Position numbers and translations under genes: made by a program. 64,000 nt of DNA, from positions 21,920 through 85,919 of the forward strand of contig JAUNQN010000008.1 of the NCBI GenBank assembly GCA_030536145.1. The letters run 5' to 3'. Position 1 is the first letter of the stretch. Each line of letters opens with the position of its first letter. The notes below the pieces were generated by a model. It saw only the letters and a list, made by a program, of their open reading frames with translations. It did not search any database and was not told where the DNA came from. This document shows, in pieces, positions 50,777 to 60,127 of the stretch. This DNA comes from Akkermansia sp. (GTDB lineage Bacteria > Verrucomicrobiota > Verrucomicrobiia > Verrucomicrobiales > Akkermansiaceae).

Positions 50777-50808
50777 AAAAAAGGCTGCACCGGGCAGGTG
50801 CAGCCTTT
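50777..50808 (-). terminator. Sialidase terminator
   Basis: A 12-bp stem AAAGGCTGCACC/GGTGCAGCCTTT, T6 on the - strand, ~25 bp after the sialidase stop. Confidence 0.92.
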
Positions 50809-50833
50809 GGGAAACGGGGGTGGGGCAGGGGTG

Positions 50834-52888
50834 TTACTTCCTCTTTTTGCCGGCGGCCTTGTCCGGCACGTCCTTGCCGGTGAGGATGGTCTCCAGCGGG
50901 ATGCGGATGAAGCCGATGCCGTGCATGTCGGAGGTCTCGCTCACGTGGGGCGCCTCGTACAGCACGCCCACGGTGTCGTCATCGCACATGGCCAGGCAGG
51001 AGTATCCCCAGCAGTCGCGGGAGTCGTACTCGTAGCCGTCCGTCCAGGTCACGCCGCCGTCCCTGGAGGCGCGGATGGTCATGTGGTTGCGCTTGCCGGA
51101 CTTGGGGTTGGCAAAGAGGAGGAGCTTGCCGTGCTTCTTGGAATCCACGGAGATGAGGGATGCCTGGCAGGTGGGTTCCTGGAGGGCCTTGTTGTTGCTC
51201 TCATGCTCCGTCCAGGTCTTGCCGAGGTCCTTGGTGACGTAGACGATGCGCTTGCCCTGGCGCTTCTCGTTGCGGCAGTTGAGCATCAGGGAGCCGTCCT
51301 GCAACTCTACCACCTGGCACTCTGAGGTGTCATGCGGAATGCCCGTGCCGTACACCCAGTTCTTGCCGCCGTCCTTGGAGTAGCAGATGGTGCTCATACA
51401 GCGGTGCGCGGCGCCGCGCTGCCAGATTTGGGCGGGGAAGACGATGATGCCCTTGGAGGTGCAGATGCCGTTGCCGGGGCCTGCCAGGATGGTGGTCCAC
51501 TCCTCCTTCTTGATCTGGCGGGTGGGGTTCACGTGCTCCTTGCTCCAGGTCTTGCCCTCGTCGTCGCTGTACACCATTTCCCACTGGCCGGTCTTCTTGG
51601 GGTCGAACCCGGTCTGGGAGACGTTCAGGGAGGCGCCGCCCTTGAAGTGGCATACCAGGGACTGCATCCAAATGCGGCCCTTCTTGTCCTGCAGGATGCA
51701 GGGGTCGCCGTTGCCGTTGTCCACGCCGGGGCCGGAATCCATGCCCACGTACGGGGTGGTCCAGGTTTGGCCGCCGTCCTTGGAGCGCACCACCGCCACG
51801 TCAATATCCTGGCAGAGGTCTGCGGAGTTATTGTAGCGGGCGTCGAAACAGCCGATGAGCGTGCCCTTTTTAGTGGCAATCATGCCGGGGATACGGAAGG
51901 ATACGCACTTGCGGTCCGCCTCGCCGTCGGGCTGGTTGCCCACGGTCTCGTCCGGTACGGCCACCATGTAGCCGATGCGCTGGGTCACGGGCTCCGTGCC
52001 GGGGGTGAGCTCTTGGCCGTCGATGGTGATGCGGAGGTCTGAGAAGGTGGCGGTGCCGCCCACCTTGGCCTTGGCGGCGGGGGCTGCGTCAATCCAGAGC
52101 GTGGTGTCGCCGGAGTCCAGGGTCTTGGCGGCATCGCATGTAATGGTCACGGAGCCGTCCTCTGCGGGGGTGGCGGTGCCGTATACCACGCTGTTGCGGA
52201 AATTGGTGCCGTTGTCGTTGCCGCTGCGCAGGGTCACCTTTTCCAGGGTGCCGGGGGTCACGTTGAAGGTGACCTTCTGCACGGCCTTGGGGTTGGCGGA
52301 GCCCTTGGCATGCACGGTTACGGCCAGGGCGGGGTTGATGGCTGCGCGCTTGAGCAGGGGGTAGTTCACGGGGGATACCTGGTCCACGCCCTCAATCTTC
52401 ATGTCGCCGGAGAAAATGCCCAGGTCGTCCAGCAGCACGCCGCCGTTGTCTGCCGTGGTGGCGGTAAAGCGCAGGGCGGTGGTGCCGGCGGGCAGGGTGA
52501 GCTTGCCGTGGTGCTTGTAGGAGCCGGTGGCCAGCTTGTCCAGTGATTCCAGCTTGGTTTCCGTGCCGTTGGCGGTGGCGTACACCTCCACCTTGAACGG
52601 GGGCTTGTTTGTCCAGCGCTCCATGTGGTACTCCATGGGGGCGTCCTTCTCCAGCTTCTCGGTGAGCTGCAGGCTCACGCTCTTGTCTGCGCCGCCCATG
52701 ATGTGCAGGCACTGGTCGCCAGTGCGGGCCTTGCCGCCCATAATCTCGGCGTTGCCGGCCTCGGCCGTCAGCGTGCCGTACTCGGTATCCACCTTGGTCA
52801 GGTTGCCTTTGGGGGCCTTTTCAAAGCCCTCCGTGGCGGTGGCCAGGCCGCCCGCCATCAGGGAAAGGATGAAGAGATTCTTGAACAT
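50834..52888 (-). CDS. Secreted exo-alpha-sialidase, GH33, 684 aa
   Basis: Releases terminal sialic acid, typically from mucin O-glycans. Signal peptide 1-~19 (MFKNLFILSLMAGGLATAT). Residues ~20-330 are beta-sandwich, carbohydrate-binding-like domains. The six-bladed propeller follows with the Arg-triad FRIP motif (VSFRIPGMIATK) and at least four Asp boxes (SKDGGQTW, SDDEGKTW, TKDLGKTW, SRDGGVTW); the nucleophile-region Tyr and Glu are plausible in the later blades. Monocistronic, with TTGAAA/TAGAAG ending 6 nt before the ATG and its own terminator. Fits a mucin-using gut bacterium. Confidence 0.95.
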   Translation of the reverse strand: MFKNLFILSLMAGGLATATEGFEKAPKGNLTKVDTEYGTLTAEAGNAEIMGGKARTGDQCLHIMGGADKSVSLQLTEKLEKDAPMEYHMERWTNKPPFKVEVYATANGTETKLESLDKLATGSYKHHGKLTLPAGTTALRFTATTADNGGVLLDDLGIFSGDMKIEGVDQVSPVNYPLLKRAAINPALAVTVHAKGSANPKAVQKVTFNVTPGTLEKVTLRSGNDNGTNFRNSVVYGTATPAEDGSVTITCDAAKTLDSGDTTLWIDAAPAAKAKVGGTATFSDLRITIDGQELTPGTEPVTQRIGYMVAVPDETVGNQPDGEADRKCVSFRIPGMIATKKGTLIGCFDARYNNSADLCQDIDVAVVRSKDGGQTWTTPYVGMDSGPGVDNGNGDPCILQDKKGRIWMQSLVCHFKGGASLNVSQTGFDPKKTGQWEMVYSDDEGKTWSKEHVNPTRQIKKEEWTTILAGPGNGICTSKGIIVFPAQIWQRGAAHRCMSTICYSKDGGKNWVYGTGIPHDTSECQVVELQDGSLMLNCRNEKRQGKRIVYVTKDLGKTWTEHESNNKALQEPTCQASLISVDSKKHGKLLLFANPKSGKRNHMTIRASRDGGVTWTDGYEYDSRDCWGYSCLAMCDDDTVGVLYEAPHVSETSDMHGIGFIRIPLETILTGKDVPDKAAGKKRK

Positions 52889-52894
52889 GCGGCA

Positions 52895-52923
52895 CTTCTA
52901 CCACATACGCTCACGCTTTTCAA
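52895..52923 (-). promoter_or_regulatory. Sialidase promoter, predicted leaderless
   Basis: TTGAAA, 17-nt spacer, TAGAAG, then TGCCGC and ATG (- strand). Confidence 0.6.
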
Positions 52924-52957
52924 GAAAAAACGCCCGCGCTGCCGCGCGCGGCGTGCC

Positions 52958-54193
52958 CTACTGCTGCGTCATGCGGTAGTCTGCGCGGGACTGCAGGATG
53001 GCCTTGGCCTCTCCCAGCAGGAAGAAGGAGCCGCAGATGAGAGTGCCGGGGGCGGGGGATTGCAGGGCCTCTGCCAGGGTGGCGGGGGTGGAGACAGGGG
53101 CTGCGGAGAGGGCGCGCACCTTCTCTGCCATCTCTGCCTGGGGCAGGATGCGCGGGCTCTGCACCGGCGGCAGTATCCACTCGCCCACAATCCCGGAGAG
53201 CAGGGTGATGACCTCGTCCAGCGCCTTGTCCGCGGAGCCGGCATAGATGCAGCGCGCCTTCACGCCGGGGTAGTATTCCTTCCACGCCTGCACCAGCACG
53301 CGGATGGCGGGCGGGTTGTGCGCGCCGTCCATCACCACGCCGGGGGCGGCTTCCTCAAACCGGCCGGGCCAGCGCACCCCTGCCAGGCCGCGGGCCTCCT
53401 CCTCTGCGGAGCACAGGAAATGGGGCAGGGCGTGCAGGGCGGCCAGCGCCAGGGCGGCATTCAGTTTCTGGTAGCGGCCGCGCAGGCCCAGGGGCTGCTC
53501 ACAGGGTTCTGCAATGATTCGGCATTCCGTATCCATGGCCTGTGCGTGCTCATGCAGGGCGCGCATGGCCTCCGGCTCCTGGGGGGCGGTGAGAGCGGGG
53601 CGGTGCCAGGCCATGATGGCGGCTTTCTCCCCGGCTATCTCATAGAGCGTGCTGCCCAGGTACTGGCAGTGGTCCAGCCCCACGGGGGTGATGACCGCCA
53701 CGTCCTTGGGCACGGCGTTGGTGGCATCCAGCCGGCCGCCCATGCCGGTTTCCAGGATGATGATATCCACCTGCCGCTCGGCAAAGTGCAGCATGGCCAC
53801 GGCCAGCACAATCTCAAAGAAGGTGGGCGGGGTCTCCCAGGCGGAGATGGTCTCCTTTACCTGCCAGATGAGGCGTGCGGCATCCGCATCCGGTATGTTC
53901 TGCCCGTTCACGCGGATACGCTCCCCGAACTCCACCAGGTGGGGGGAGGTGAACAGGCCCGTGGTGTAGCCCGCCGCGCGGGCCACGGACTCTGCAAAGG
54001 CGCAGGTGGAGCCCTTGCCGTTGGTGCCGGCCACGTGGATGACACGGGCGCGCGGGTAGCGCACGCCGCACTCCTCCAGCAGGCGGGTCATGCCGGCCAG
54101 CCCCAGCTTGATGCCGAACATCTGCGTGGCATACAGCCAGTCCAGCGCCTCTGCAAGTCCGGTGAACACGGTATCAGTAGCGGTAGAATTCAC
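52958..54193 (-). CDS. folC: Dihydrofolate/folylpolyglutamate synthase, 411 aa
   Basis: Mur-ligase family enzyme adding glutamate to (dihydro)folate. P-loop [16 protein letters not shown], the folate/metal region [26 protein letters not shown], and the ATP-site [12 protein letters not shown]; the C-terminal domain begins near [11 protein letters not shown]. Length normal (~420). It overlaps the 3' end of ahcY by 20 bp and so is co-transcribed with it; this pairing joins one-carbon and methyl-cycle genes. Confidence 0.95.
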   Translation of the reverse strand: MNSTATDTVFTGLAEALDWLYATQMFGIKLGLAGMTRLLEECGVRYPRARVIHVAGTNGKGSTCAFAESVARAAGYTTGLFTSPHLVEFGERIRVNGQNIPDADAARLIWQVKETISAWETPPTFFEIVLAVAMLHFAERQVDIIILETGMGGRLDATNAVPKDVAVITPVGLDHCQYLGSTLYEIAGEKAAIMAWHRPALTAPQEPEAMRALHEHAQAMDTECRIIAEPCEQPLGLRGRYQKLNAALALAALHALPHFLCSAEEEARGLAGVRWPGRFEEAAPGVVMDGAHNPPAIRVLVQAWKEYYPGVKARCIYAGSADKALDEVITLLSGIVGEWILPPVQSPRILPQAEMAEKVRALSAAPVSTPATLAEALQSPAPGTLICGSFFLLGEAKAILQSRADYRMTQQ

Positions 54194-55589
54194 TCTTGAA
54201 CGGGCCCTGCACGGGCACGCCCAGGTAGTCTGCCTGCTTTTGGGAGAGCGTGGTCAGGTGCACACCCAGCTTGGCCAGGTGCAGGCGGGCCACCTCCTCG
54301 TCCAGCAGCTTGGGCAGCACCTGCACGCCGGGCTTGGCGTTGGCGCGGTCCTGCCACAGGGCCATCTGTGCCAGCACCTGGTTGGTAAAGCTGTTGCTCA
54401 TCACAAAGGAGGCGTGGCCGGTGGCGCAGCCCAGGTTCACCAGGCGGCCCTCTGCCAGCAGGTACAGGCTGTGGCCGTCCGGGAAGGTGTACTTGTCCAC
54501 CTGGGGCTTGATGTTGGTGCGCACGATGCCCTCCCGCCCCTGCAGGCGGGCCACCTGGATTTCGTTGTCAAAGTGGCCGATGTTGCAGACGATGGCCTGG
54601 TCCTTGATCTTCTCCATGTGCTCCAGGGTGATGATGTCGCAGTTGCCGGTGGTGGTCACGTAGATGTCTCCCCAGCCCAGGGTGTCCTCCACGGTGAGCA
54701 CGCGGTAGCCCTCCATGGCGGCCTGCAGGGCGCAGATGGGGTCCACCTCTGTCACGATGACCTGGGCACCCAGCCCGCGCAGGGCCTGGGCGCAGCCCTT
54801 GCCCACATCGCCGTAACCGCAGACCACGGCCACCTTGCCGGCAATCATCACGTCCGTGGCGCGCTTGATGCCGTCCGTCAGGCTCTCTCGGCAGCCGTAC
54901 AGGTTGTCGAACTTGCTCTTGGTCACGGAGTCGTTCACGTTGATGGCGGGGAAGAGCAGGCGCCCCTCGCGCTCCATCTGGTACAGGCGGTGCACGCCCG
55001 TGGTCGTCTCCTCGGACACGCCGGAAATCTCCGGCATCCAGCGGTGGAAGATACCCGGCTGCTCCGTGCCGATGCGCTTGAGCAGGGCCTTGATGACGCC
55101 CTCCTCCTGGGAGCCGGCGGGCTCGTTCACCCAGTTGTCGCCGTCCTCCATCTCATAGCCCTTGTGCAGCAGCAGCGTGGCATCGCCGCCGTCGTCCACA
55201 ATCAGCTGCGGGCCCAGGCCATCCTTGTGGCACAGGGCATTCCAGGTGCACTCCCAGTACTCCTCCAGCGTCTCCCCCTTCCAGGCAAACACGGGCACGC
55301 CCGCAGCGGCAATGGCGGCGGCGGCGTGGTCCTGGGTGGAGAAGATGTTGCAGCTGGCCCAGCGCACATCCGCGCCCAGCGCCACCAGGGTCTCGATGAG
55401 GATGGCGGTCTGGATGGTCATGTGCAGGGAGCCGGTGATGCGCACACCCGCCAGCGGCTGCTGCGGGCCGTACTTCTCACGGCAGGCCATCAGGCCCGGC
55501 ATTTCAAACTCGGACATCGTGATTTCCTTGCGGCCCCAGTCCTTCAGGGAGATATCCGCCACCTTGTATGCAACTGCTGTATCTGACAT
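54174..55589 (-). CDS. ahcY: Adenosylhomocysteinase, 471 aa
   Basis: NAD-dependent hydrolysis of S-adenosylhomocysteine to adenosine and homocysteine. Motifs: [34 protein letters not shown], the NAD fold [31 protein letters not shown], and the C terminus [13 protein letters not shown] with the cofactor-binding Lys and Tyr. The length with the ~40-residue insert seen in many bacterial forms is standard. Promoter TTGACC/TAGACT. No SAH riboswitch-like fold is apparent in the very short leader. Confidence 0.97.
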   Translation of the reverse strand: MSDTAVAYKVADISLKDWGRKEITMSEFEMPGLMACREKYGPQQPLAGVRITGSLHMTIQTAILIETLVALGADVRWASCNIFSTQDHAAAAIAAAGVPVFAWKGETLEEYWECTWNALCHKDGLGPQLIVDDGGDATLLLHKGYEMEDGDNWVNEPAGSQEEGVIKALLKRIGTEQPGIFHRWMPEISGVSEETTTGVHRLYQMEREGRLLFPAINVNDSVTKSKFDNLYGCRESLTDGIKRATDVMIAGKVAVVCGYGDVGKGCAQALRGLGAQVIVTEVDPICALQAAMEGYRVLTVEDTLGWGDIYVTTTGNCDIITLEHMEKIKDQAIVCNIGHFDNEIQVARLQGREGIVRTNIKPQVDKYTFPDGHSLYLLAEGRLVNLGCATGHASFVMSNSFTNQVLAQMALWQDRANAKPGVQVLPKLLDEEVARLHLAKLGVHLTTLSQKQADYLGVPVQGPFKSEFYRY

Positions 55590-55598
55590 GTTGCCGCC

Positions 55599-55627
55599 AG
55601 TCTAGCGCAAAACCGCCCGCGGGTCAA
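55599..55627 (-). promoter_or_regulatory. ahcY promoter
   Basis: TTGACC, 17-nt spacer, TAGACT, 9 nt to ATG (- strand). Confidence 0.62.
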
Positions 55628-55690
55628 TGATAATGCCGCGCGCACACGCAATGGGCGCGTCCCCATGTCAGGCGCGGGCGCACTTACGGC

Positions 55691-55718
55691 TTGCAGGCTG
55701 TGGAGAAGATGGTACAAT
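55691..55718 (+). promoter_or_regulatory. lpdA promoter, predicted leaderless
   Basis: TTGCAG, 16-nt spacer, TACAAT, then GGGCGC and ATG at 55725. Nearly the same -10-to-start block as the Fic gene. Confidence 0.65.
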
Positions 55719-55724
55719 GGGCGC

Positions 55725-57110
55725 ATGAGCTATGATCTGATTGTCATTGGTGGAGGTCCCGCGGGCTACGTGGGAGCAATCCGTGCTGCCCAGCTGGGCA
55801 AGAGCGTGGCGTGCGTGGAGCGCGAGCACGTGGGCGGCACCTGCCTGAACTGGGGCTGCATTCCCACCAAGGCCCTGCTCAAGAACGGCGAGGTGTACAG
55901 CACCATGGCCAGGCGCGCGGCGGAGTTCGGCATCACGGCGCAGGGCCTGTCCTTCGACTGGTCCGCCGTCATCGGCCGCTCCCGCCAGATCAGCGAGCGC
56001 CTTTCCGCCGGCATTGCCTACCTTTTCAAGAAGAACAAGATAGACCACATCACCGGAGAGGCTGCCATACCCGCCCCCGGGCAGGTGCAGGTGACCGCCG
56101 CAGACGGCACCGTGACCACGCTGGAGGGGCAGAATATCCTGATTGCCACCGGCGCCCGCACGCGTGAGGTGCCCGTGTTCCCCTTCAACGGCAAGACCAT
56201 CATCGGCAGCAAGGATGCCCTGGTGCGCGAGACCCTGCCGCAGAGCATGCTCGTCATCGGTTCCGGCGCCATCGGCACGGAGCTTTCCTACGTGTACCAC
56301 TGCTTTGGCACCAAGGTGACGCTGGTGGAGGCCCTGCCGCGTATCCTGCCGAACGAGGACGACGACGTGAGCCAGGCCGTGGAGCGCTCTTTCAAGAAGC
56401 AGGGAATCACCTGCATGGCCGGTGCCCGGGTGGAGAGCCTGCAGGACAACGGCGACAGCGTGACCGCCACCATTACCGCCAAGAACGGCAAGCAGCAGCA
56501 GGTGACTGCGGATGTGTGCCTGGTGGCCGTGGGCGTGGTGCCCGTGGTGCCGCAGGCAGAGGGCCTGCAGCTTACGGAGCGCGGGTTCATTGCCGTGGAC
56601 GACTGCTACCGCACCTCCATCCCCGGCGTGTATGCCGCGGGAGACTGCATCGGCGGCATTATGCTGGCCCACACCGCCAGCTATGAGGCGGAGCAGGCCG
56701 TGGAGGGCATGTTTGTGCCGGGCCACGCGCCCAAGAAGCCGGAGGTGGTGCCGGGCTGCACGTACTGCCACCCGCAGGTGGCCAGCGTGGGCGCGCGGGA
56801 GCGTGACCTGAAGGAGGCCGGCACGGAGTACACCGTGGGCAAGTTCCCCTTCATGGCCATTGGCCGCGCCGTGGCCGGCGGTGATACGGACGGCTTTGTG
56901 AAGCTCATCTTTGCCAAGGACGGCGGCCGGCTCATCGGCGCCCACATTGTGGGAGACAACGCCACGGAGCTGCTGACTGCGCCGGAGCTGGCCATCGGCA
57001 GCAAGATGGGTGCCGCAGACCTGAATGCCATGATTTTTGCCCACCCCACGCTTTCCGAGGCCATTCACGAGGCGGCCCTGGATGCAGAGGGTCGCGCCAT
57101 CCACGCGTAA
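55725..57110 (+). CDS. lpdA: Dihydrolipoyl dehydrogenase (E3), 461 aa
   Basis: FAD enzyme that reoxidises dihydrolipoyl groups of 2-oxoacid dehydrogenase and/or glycine cleavage complexes. FAD fold YDLIVIGGGPAGYVGAIRA, redox disulfide C40/C45 in GGTCLNWGCIPTK, NAD fold MLVIGSGAIGTELSYVYHC, and C-terminal FAHPTLSEAIHEA with the catalytic His/Glu. The start is fixed by a -10 six nt upstream. Likely the E3 for pdhABC at 42-45 kb despite the distance. The small GYF-domain gene follows after 21 bp. Confidence 0.96.
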   Translation: MSYDLIVIGGGPAGYVGAIRAAQLGKSVACVEREHVGGTCLNWGCIPTKALLKNGEVYSTMARRAAEFGITAQGLSFDWSAVIGRSRQISERLSAGIAYLFKKNKIDHITGEAAIPAPGQVQVTAADGTVTTLEGQNILIATGARTREVPVFPFNGKTIIGSKDALVRETLPQSMLVIGSGAIGTELSYVYHCFGTKVTLVEALPRILPNEDDDVSQAVERSFKKQGITCMAGARVESLQDNGDSVTATITAKNGKQQQVTADVCLVAVGVVPVVPQAEGLQLTERGFIAVDDCYRTSIPGVYAAGDCIGGIMLAHTASYEAEQAVEGMFVPGHAPKKPEVVPGCTYCHPQVASVGARERDLKEAGTEYTVGKFPFMAIGRAVAGGDTDGFVKLIFAKDGGRLIGAHIVGDNATELLTAPELAIGSKMGAADLNAMIFAHPTLSEAIHEAALDAEGRAIHA

Positions 57111-57131
57111 TCCACCGCTCCCCCGCAGGCC

Positions 57132-57485
57132 ATGGCCAGGAAATACTACTACGATACAGGCGAGGAAAAGGTGGGCCCCGTGACGGGGAACGACCTGGTG
57201 CGCCTGCGCGCCGGCGGCACCATCAGCGGTGCCACCTGGGTGCGCCGCGCGGATTCCGAGACCTGGCGCCCGCTTTCCGCCGTGAACCTGGACGAGGAGG
57301 AGGAAGAGGAGCGCAACCCCGGCCTGTGGCGCCTGCTCACGCGCAACCTGGGCATCGGCCGGCTGCTGCTGGTGATTGCCGTGGGCATCGTGTTCCTGGT
57401 GCTGCTGGGCACCATGGTGAGCGTGCTGTGGCCCGTGCTGCTGGTGCTGCTGGCCCTGTGGGCGCTTTCCCGCGTACTCCGCTGA
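57132..57485 (+). CDS. GYF_2 (DUF4339) domain membrane protein, 117 aa
   Basis: N-terminal GYF-like module (YYYDTGEEKVGPVTGNDL, then GTISGATWVRRADSETWRPL), which in other proteins binds proline-rich peptides, then an acidic stretch of six Glu and a membrane region with one or two helices (~75-113, LLLVIAVGIVFLVLLG and VLLVLLALWALS). Probably C-terminally anchored with the GYF domain in the cytoplasm. It lies 21 bp after lpdA and 10 bp before the channel gene, in one operon. Partner unknown. Confidence 0.85.
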   Translation: MARKYYYDTGEEKVGPVTGNDLVRLRAGGTISGATWVRRADSETWRPLSAVNLDEEEEEERNPGLWRLLTRNLGIGRLLLVIAVGIVFLVLLGTMVSVLWPVLLVLLALWALSRVLR

Positions 57486-57495
57486 TTCCCGCTAT

Positions 57496-58230
57496 ATGTT
57501 CGTTACCCCCATACTGGCAGACACGCTGCAGGATGTAAAGGATTTCGACCAGCATTTCCTGTTCCACCTCAGCTCCATCTTCTCCACCGTCATCGGCGCG
57601 GTGGGCGGGGCCACCGCCTCCAGCCGCGTGCGCATGGACCTCTTCGGCATCATTGTCTGCGGCACCATCGCCTCTCTGGGCGGCGGCACGGTCAGGGATA
57701 TCCTGCTGGGCGGCCTCATCAACCAGCAGGGCGTGCCGGTCACCGTGTACTGGCTGGGGTCTGACGTGGAGTACCTGTACCAGGCCATCGGCACCTGCAT
57801 CTTCATGTACTTTGCCACCAAGTTCTACAAGCCCCCCGTGGGCACCATCCGCGTGGCAGATGCCTTCGGCCTGGCCTTCTTCACCACCCTGGGCGCGGCC
57901 AAGGCATACTACTTGGGCTGCCACGGCATTGTGTGCATTTGCATGGGCGTGTGTACGGGCGTGGCCGGCGGCGCGCTGCGGGACCTGCTGACGGGCAATG
58001 TGCCGTTTGTGGTGCGCGCCAGGGAGGTGTACGCCTCCGCATGCTTTGTGGGCAGCCTGGCGCTGGTGGTCATGCTGGATATGGGCGTGCCGTACCAGGT
58101 GGCGTATATCCTGGGCACCGTCATTGTGTTCACCGTGCGCATGGTGGCGGTGATGCTGAACTGGCAGCTGCCCTCCTACCGCCCGCTGTTCGACAACGTG
58201 CACAACCCGCTGGACGATTCCCACAAGTAA
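57496..58230 (+). CDS. TRIC-type cation channel family protein (UPF0126/YicG-like), 244 aa
   Basis: Integral membrane protein with seven helices in two inverted triplets. The two family repeats each carry a GG-x-x-RD motif: GGGTVRDILLGG and AGGALRDLLTGNVP. These are the hallmark of the bacterial TRIC/UPF0126 family, which forms trimeric cation channels or glycine transporters in some members. The N terminus is slightly longer than usual. In an operon with lpdA and the GYF-domain gene. Confidence 0.92.
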   Translation: MFVTPILADTLQDVKDFDQHFLFHLSSIFSTVIGAVGGATASSRVRMDLFGIIVCGTIASLGGGTVRDILLGGLINQQGVPVTVYWLGSDVEYLYQAIGTCIFMYFATKFYKPPVGTIRVADAFGLAFFTTLGAAKAYYLGCHGIVCICMGVCTGVAGGALRDLLTGNVPFVVRAREVYASACFVGSLALVVMLDMGVPYQVAYILGTVIVFTVRMVAVMLNWQLPSYRPLFDNVHNPLDDSHK

Positions 58231-58255
58231 ATTGCGTACGCAGGCCACTTGGTGC

Positions 58256-58284
58256 TTGCAGGGCGGTGCCGCGGGCTGTATACT
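58256..58284 (+). promoter_or_regulatory. Promoter of the second thioredoxin-like gene, predicted leaderless
   Basis: TTGCAG, 17-nt spacer, TATACT, then 7 nt to the ATG at 58292. Confidence 0.65.
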
Positions 58285-58291
58285 GGCGCGC

Positions 58292-59251
58292 ATGTTCAGG
58301 AACAAACTGGTACCGCTGGCGGCAGCGCTGGCATGGGTGGCCCCGGTGATGGGGGCGGAGTGGCTTACGGACATGGAGGCCGCCAGGCAGAAGGCCGCCG
58401 CTGAGCACAAGGCCGTGCTGGCCAGCTTTACCGGGAGCGACTGGTGCGGGGCCTGCAAGTACCTGCACCGCGAGCTGCTGGCCACCCCGGCCTTCGAAGC
58501 CTACGCGGCGGACAAGTTTGTGCTGCTGGAGATTGACTGCCCGCACGGCAACTCCATGAGCGAGGAGCAGAAGAAGGTCAACAACGCCCTGGCCGCCGCC
58601 TACCACGTGCGCGCGTTCCCCACCGTGCTGGTGCTCAACGCGCAGGGTGAGGCCGCTGGCGGTTTCCTGGGCAGCGGCTACAAGCTGCCGGAGGCCCGCG
58701 CGGTGCTGGATGCCGGGCTGGGGCTGCTGGCTGAGCTGCAGCAGGCCAAGGCCCTGCAGGGCCAGGCGCGCGTGGATGCCCTGGTTGCCCTGCTGGACAA
58801 GGTGCCGGAGGATGTGCGCGGCTGCGCCGTGGGGATTGAGGATGCCATTATCGCCGCAGACCCGGAGGACAGGCACGGTATTGCCCGCCGCCGCGCCGTG
58901 GCACGCCAGCGCGCGGAAATCAGCACCCGCCGCGCCGGAATCCGCCATACGGACCCCAAGGACATGCTGGCCATGGTGCAGGAGTACCAGGCCACCGTGA
59001 TGCCGGAGAACCGCCCCGCCGTGCTGGAGCTCAAGTTCTCCGCCCTGGTGCTGATGGCTGATTCCAAGGAAGAGCTGGAGCAGGTGAAGGCCACCCTGAT
59101 GGCCGACCTGGAGCCCCTGCGCGGCAACAGTGATGCAGAGACGCTCCGCCGCAATATTGAATCCTCCATGAAGAATCCCGACTTTATCCTAGCCCAGGTG
59201 CGCCAGATACGCGCCCGCCGCCAGGAGGAGGCCCGCGCCGCCGGCAAGTGA
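58292..59251 (+). CDS. Exported thioredoxin-like protein with CGAC motif, 319 aa
   Basis: Signal peptide 1-21 (MFRNKLVPLAAALAWVAPVMG). Thioredoxin fold with redox motif WCGAC (C52, C55) and cis-Pro region RAFPTVLVL. The C-terminal half is helical, with LDKVPEDVRGC and a Arg/Ala-rich segment. Paralogue of the CPPC protein at 37907-38881, with a different active-site dipeptide, so a different redox potential is expected. The start is set by a TATACT -10 seven nt upstream. Convergent with rsmE. Confidence 0.86.
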   Translation: MFRNKLVPLAAALAWVAPVMGAEWLTDMEAARQKAAAEHKAVLASFTGSDWCGACKYLHRELLATPAFEAYAADKFVLLEIDCPHGNSMSEEQKKVNNALAAAYHVRAFPTVLVLNAQGEAAGGFLGSGYKLPEARAVLDAGLGLLAELQQAKALQGQARVDALVALLDKVPEDVRGCAVGIEDAIIAADPEDRHGIARRRAVARQRAEISTRRAGIRHTDPKDMLAMVQEYQATVMPENRPAVLELKFSALVLMADSKEELEQVKATLMADLEPLRGNSDAETLRRNIESSMKNPDFILAQVRQIRARRQEEARAAGK

Positions 59252-59283
59252 CTGCCGGGCGGCTGCCGGGAGACGGTTTGAAA

Positions 59284-59303
59284 CGCCGCAGGCTCCTGCG
59301 GCG
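59284..59303. terminator. Hairpin between convergent genes
   Basis: An 8-bp perfect stem CGCCGCAG/CTGCGGCG with loop GCTC; short T tract on the - strand (TTTCAAA). May serve rsmE and the thioredoxin-like gene. Confidence 0.5.
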
Positions 59304-59356
59304 CGTAGGGGGTGGTGTATCCTGTTGAAAGCGGTATTACAAATGAAAGCTGCCGC

Positions 59357-60106
59357 TTAGCCCAGGGTGGAATCCAGGGCGTACCGGGTGGCGGAAAGGG
59401 CCATGAACACGGCGGTTTCCACGCGCAGGATGATGGGTCCCAGAGTGACGGGGGTGAACCCGGCCTGCTCTGCGGCGGCGTATTCCGCCGGGGAGAAATC
59501 GCCCTCCGGGCCAATGAGGAAGATGGCATCCTGCGTGCCGCGGGCGCGGGCGTCCTCCAGCACGCGGCGCAGGGGGCGTGCCGTGGGGGTAATGGCGGCG
59601 GTGATGCGCAGCTCCGGCAGGTCCGTGCGCTGCAGGAAGGCGGGGAAGGGCTGCGGAGCCTCCACCGCGGGCAGCAGGCGCACGCCGCACTGCTTGCAGG
59701 CCTCCAGCACGGTGCGGCGCCATTTCTCCGCCTTGGCCTCTGCCTCCTGCGGCTTGAGCCGCACGATGGTGCGCTCTGAGATGAGGGGGATGAGCCGGGT
59801 GGCGCCCAGCTCCACGGCCTTTTGCAGGATGAGGTCCGTGTTGGTGCCCTTTGCCAGGGCAAAGGCCAGGGTGATGCCCGGCATGGGGGGCATGGGGGGC
59901 AGGGGCTGCAGCTCCCCCACGGTCATGCTGCTGCTGCCCTGTGCGGCGATGATGCGGCCGCGCACGCCGTTGCCGCGGCCGTCGAACACCTCGCACTCCT
60001 CCCCCACGCGCAGGCGCAGCACGCGCAGGGCGTGGTGCGCCTCGTCGCGGGTGATTTCCAGCGCCGGGGCGCTGAAATCGGCATCCGGCAGGTAGCAGCG
60101 GTGCAT
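59357..60106 (-). CDS. rsmE: 16S rRNA m3U1498 methyltransferase, 249 aa
   Basis: SPOUT-family enzyme that methylates U1498 of 16S rRNA. N-terminal PUA-like domain (MHRCYLPDADF, HHALRVLRLRVGEECEVFDG) and the trefoil-knot motifs ALAKGTNTDLILQKAVELGA, IGPEGDFSPAEYAAAE and LGPIILRVETAVFMAL. Length normal. It starts 21 bp after dnaJ, so it is the last gene of grpE-dnaJ-rsmE, a common arrangement. Confidence 0.95.
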   Translation of the reverse strand: MHRCYLPDADFSAPALEITRDEAHHALRVLRLRVGEECEVFDGRGNGVRGRIIAAQGSSSMTVGELQPLPPMPPMPGITLAFALAKGTNTDLILQKAVELGATRLIPLISERTIVRLKPQEAEAKAEKWRRTVLEACKQCGVRLLPAVEAPQPFPAFLQRTDLPELRITAAITPTARPLRRVLEDARARGTQDAIFLIGPEGDFSPAEYAAAEQAGFTPVTLGPIILRVETAVFMALSATRYALDSTLG

Positions 60107-60127
60107 GGCGGCGGGGGGGCTGCGGGC

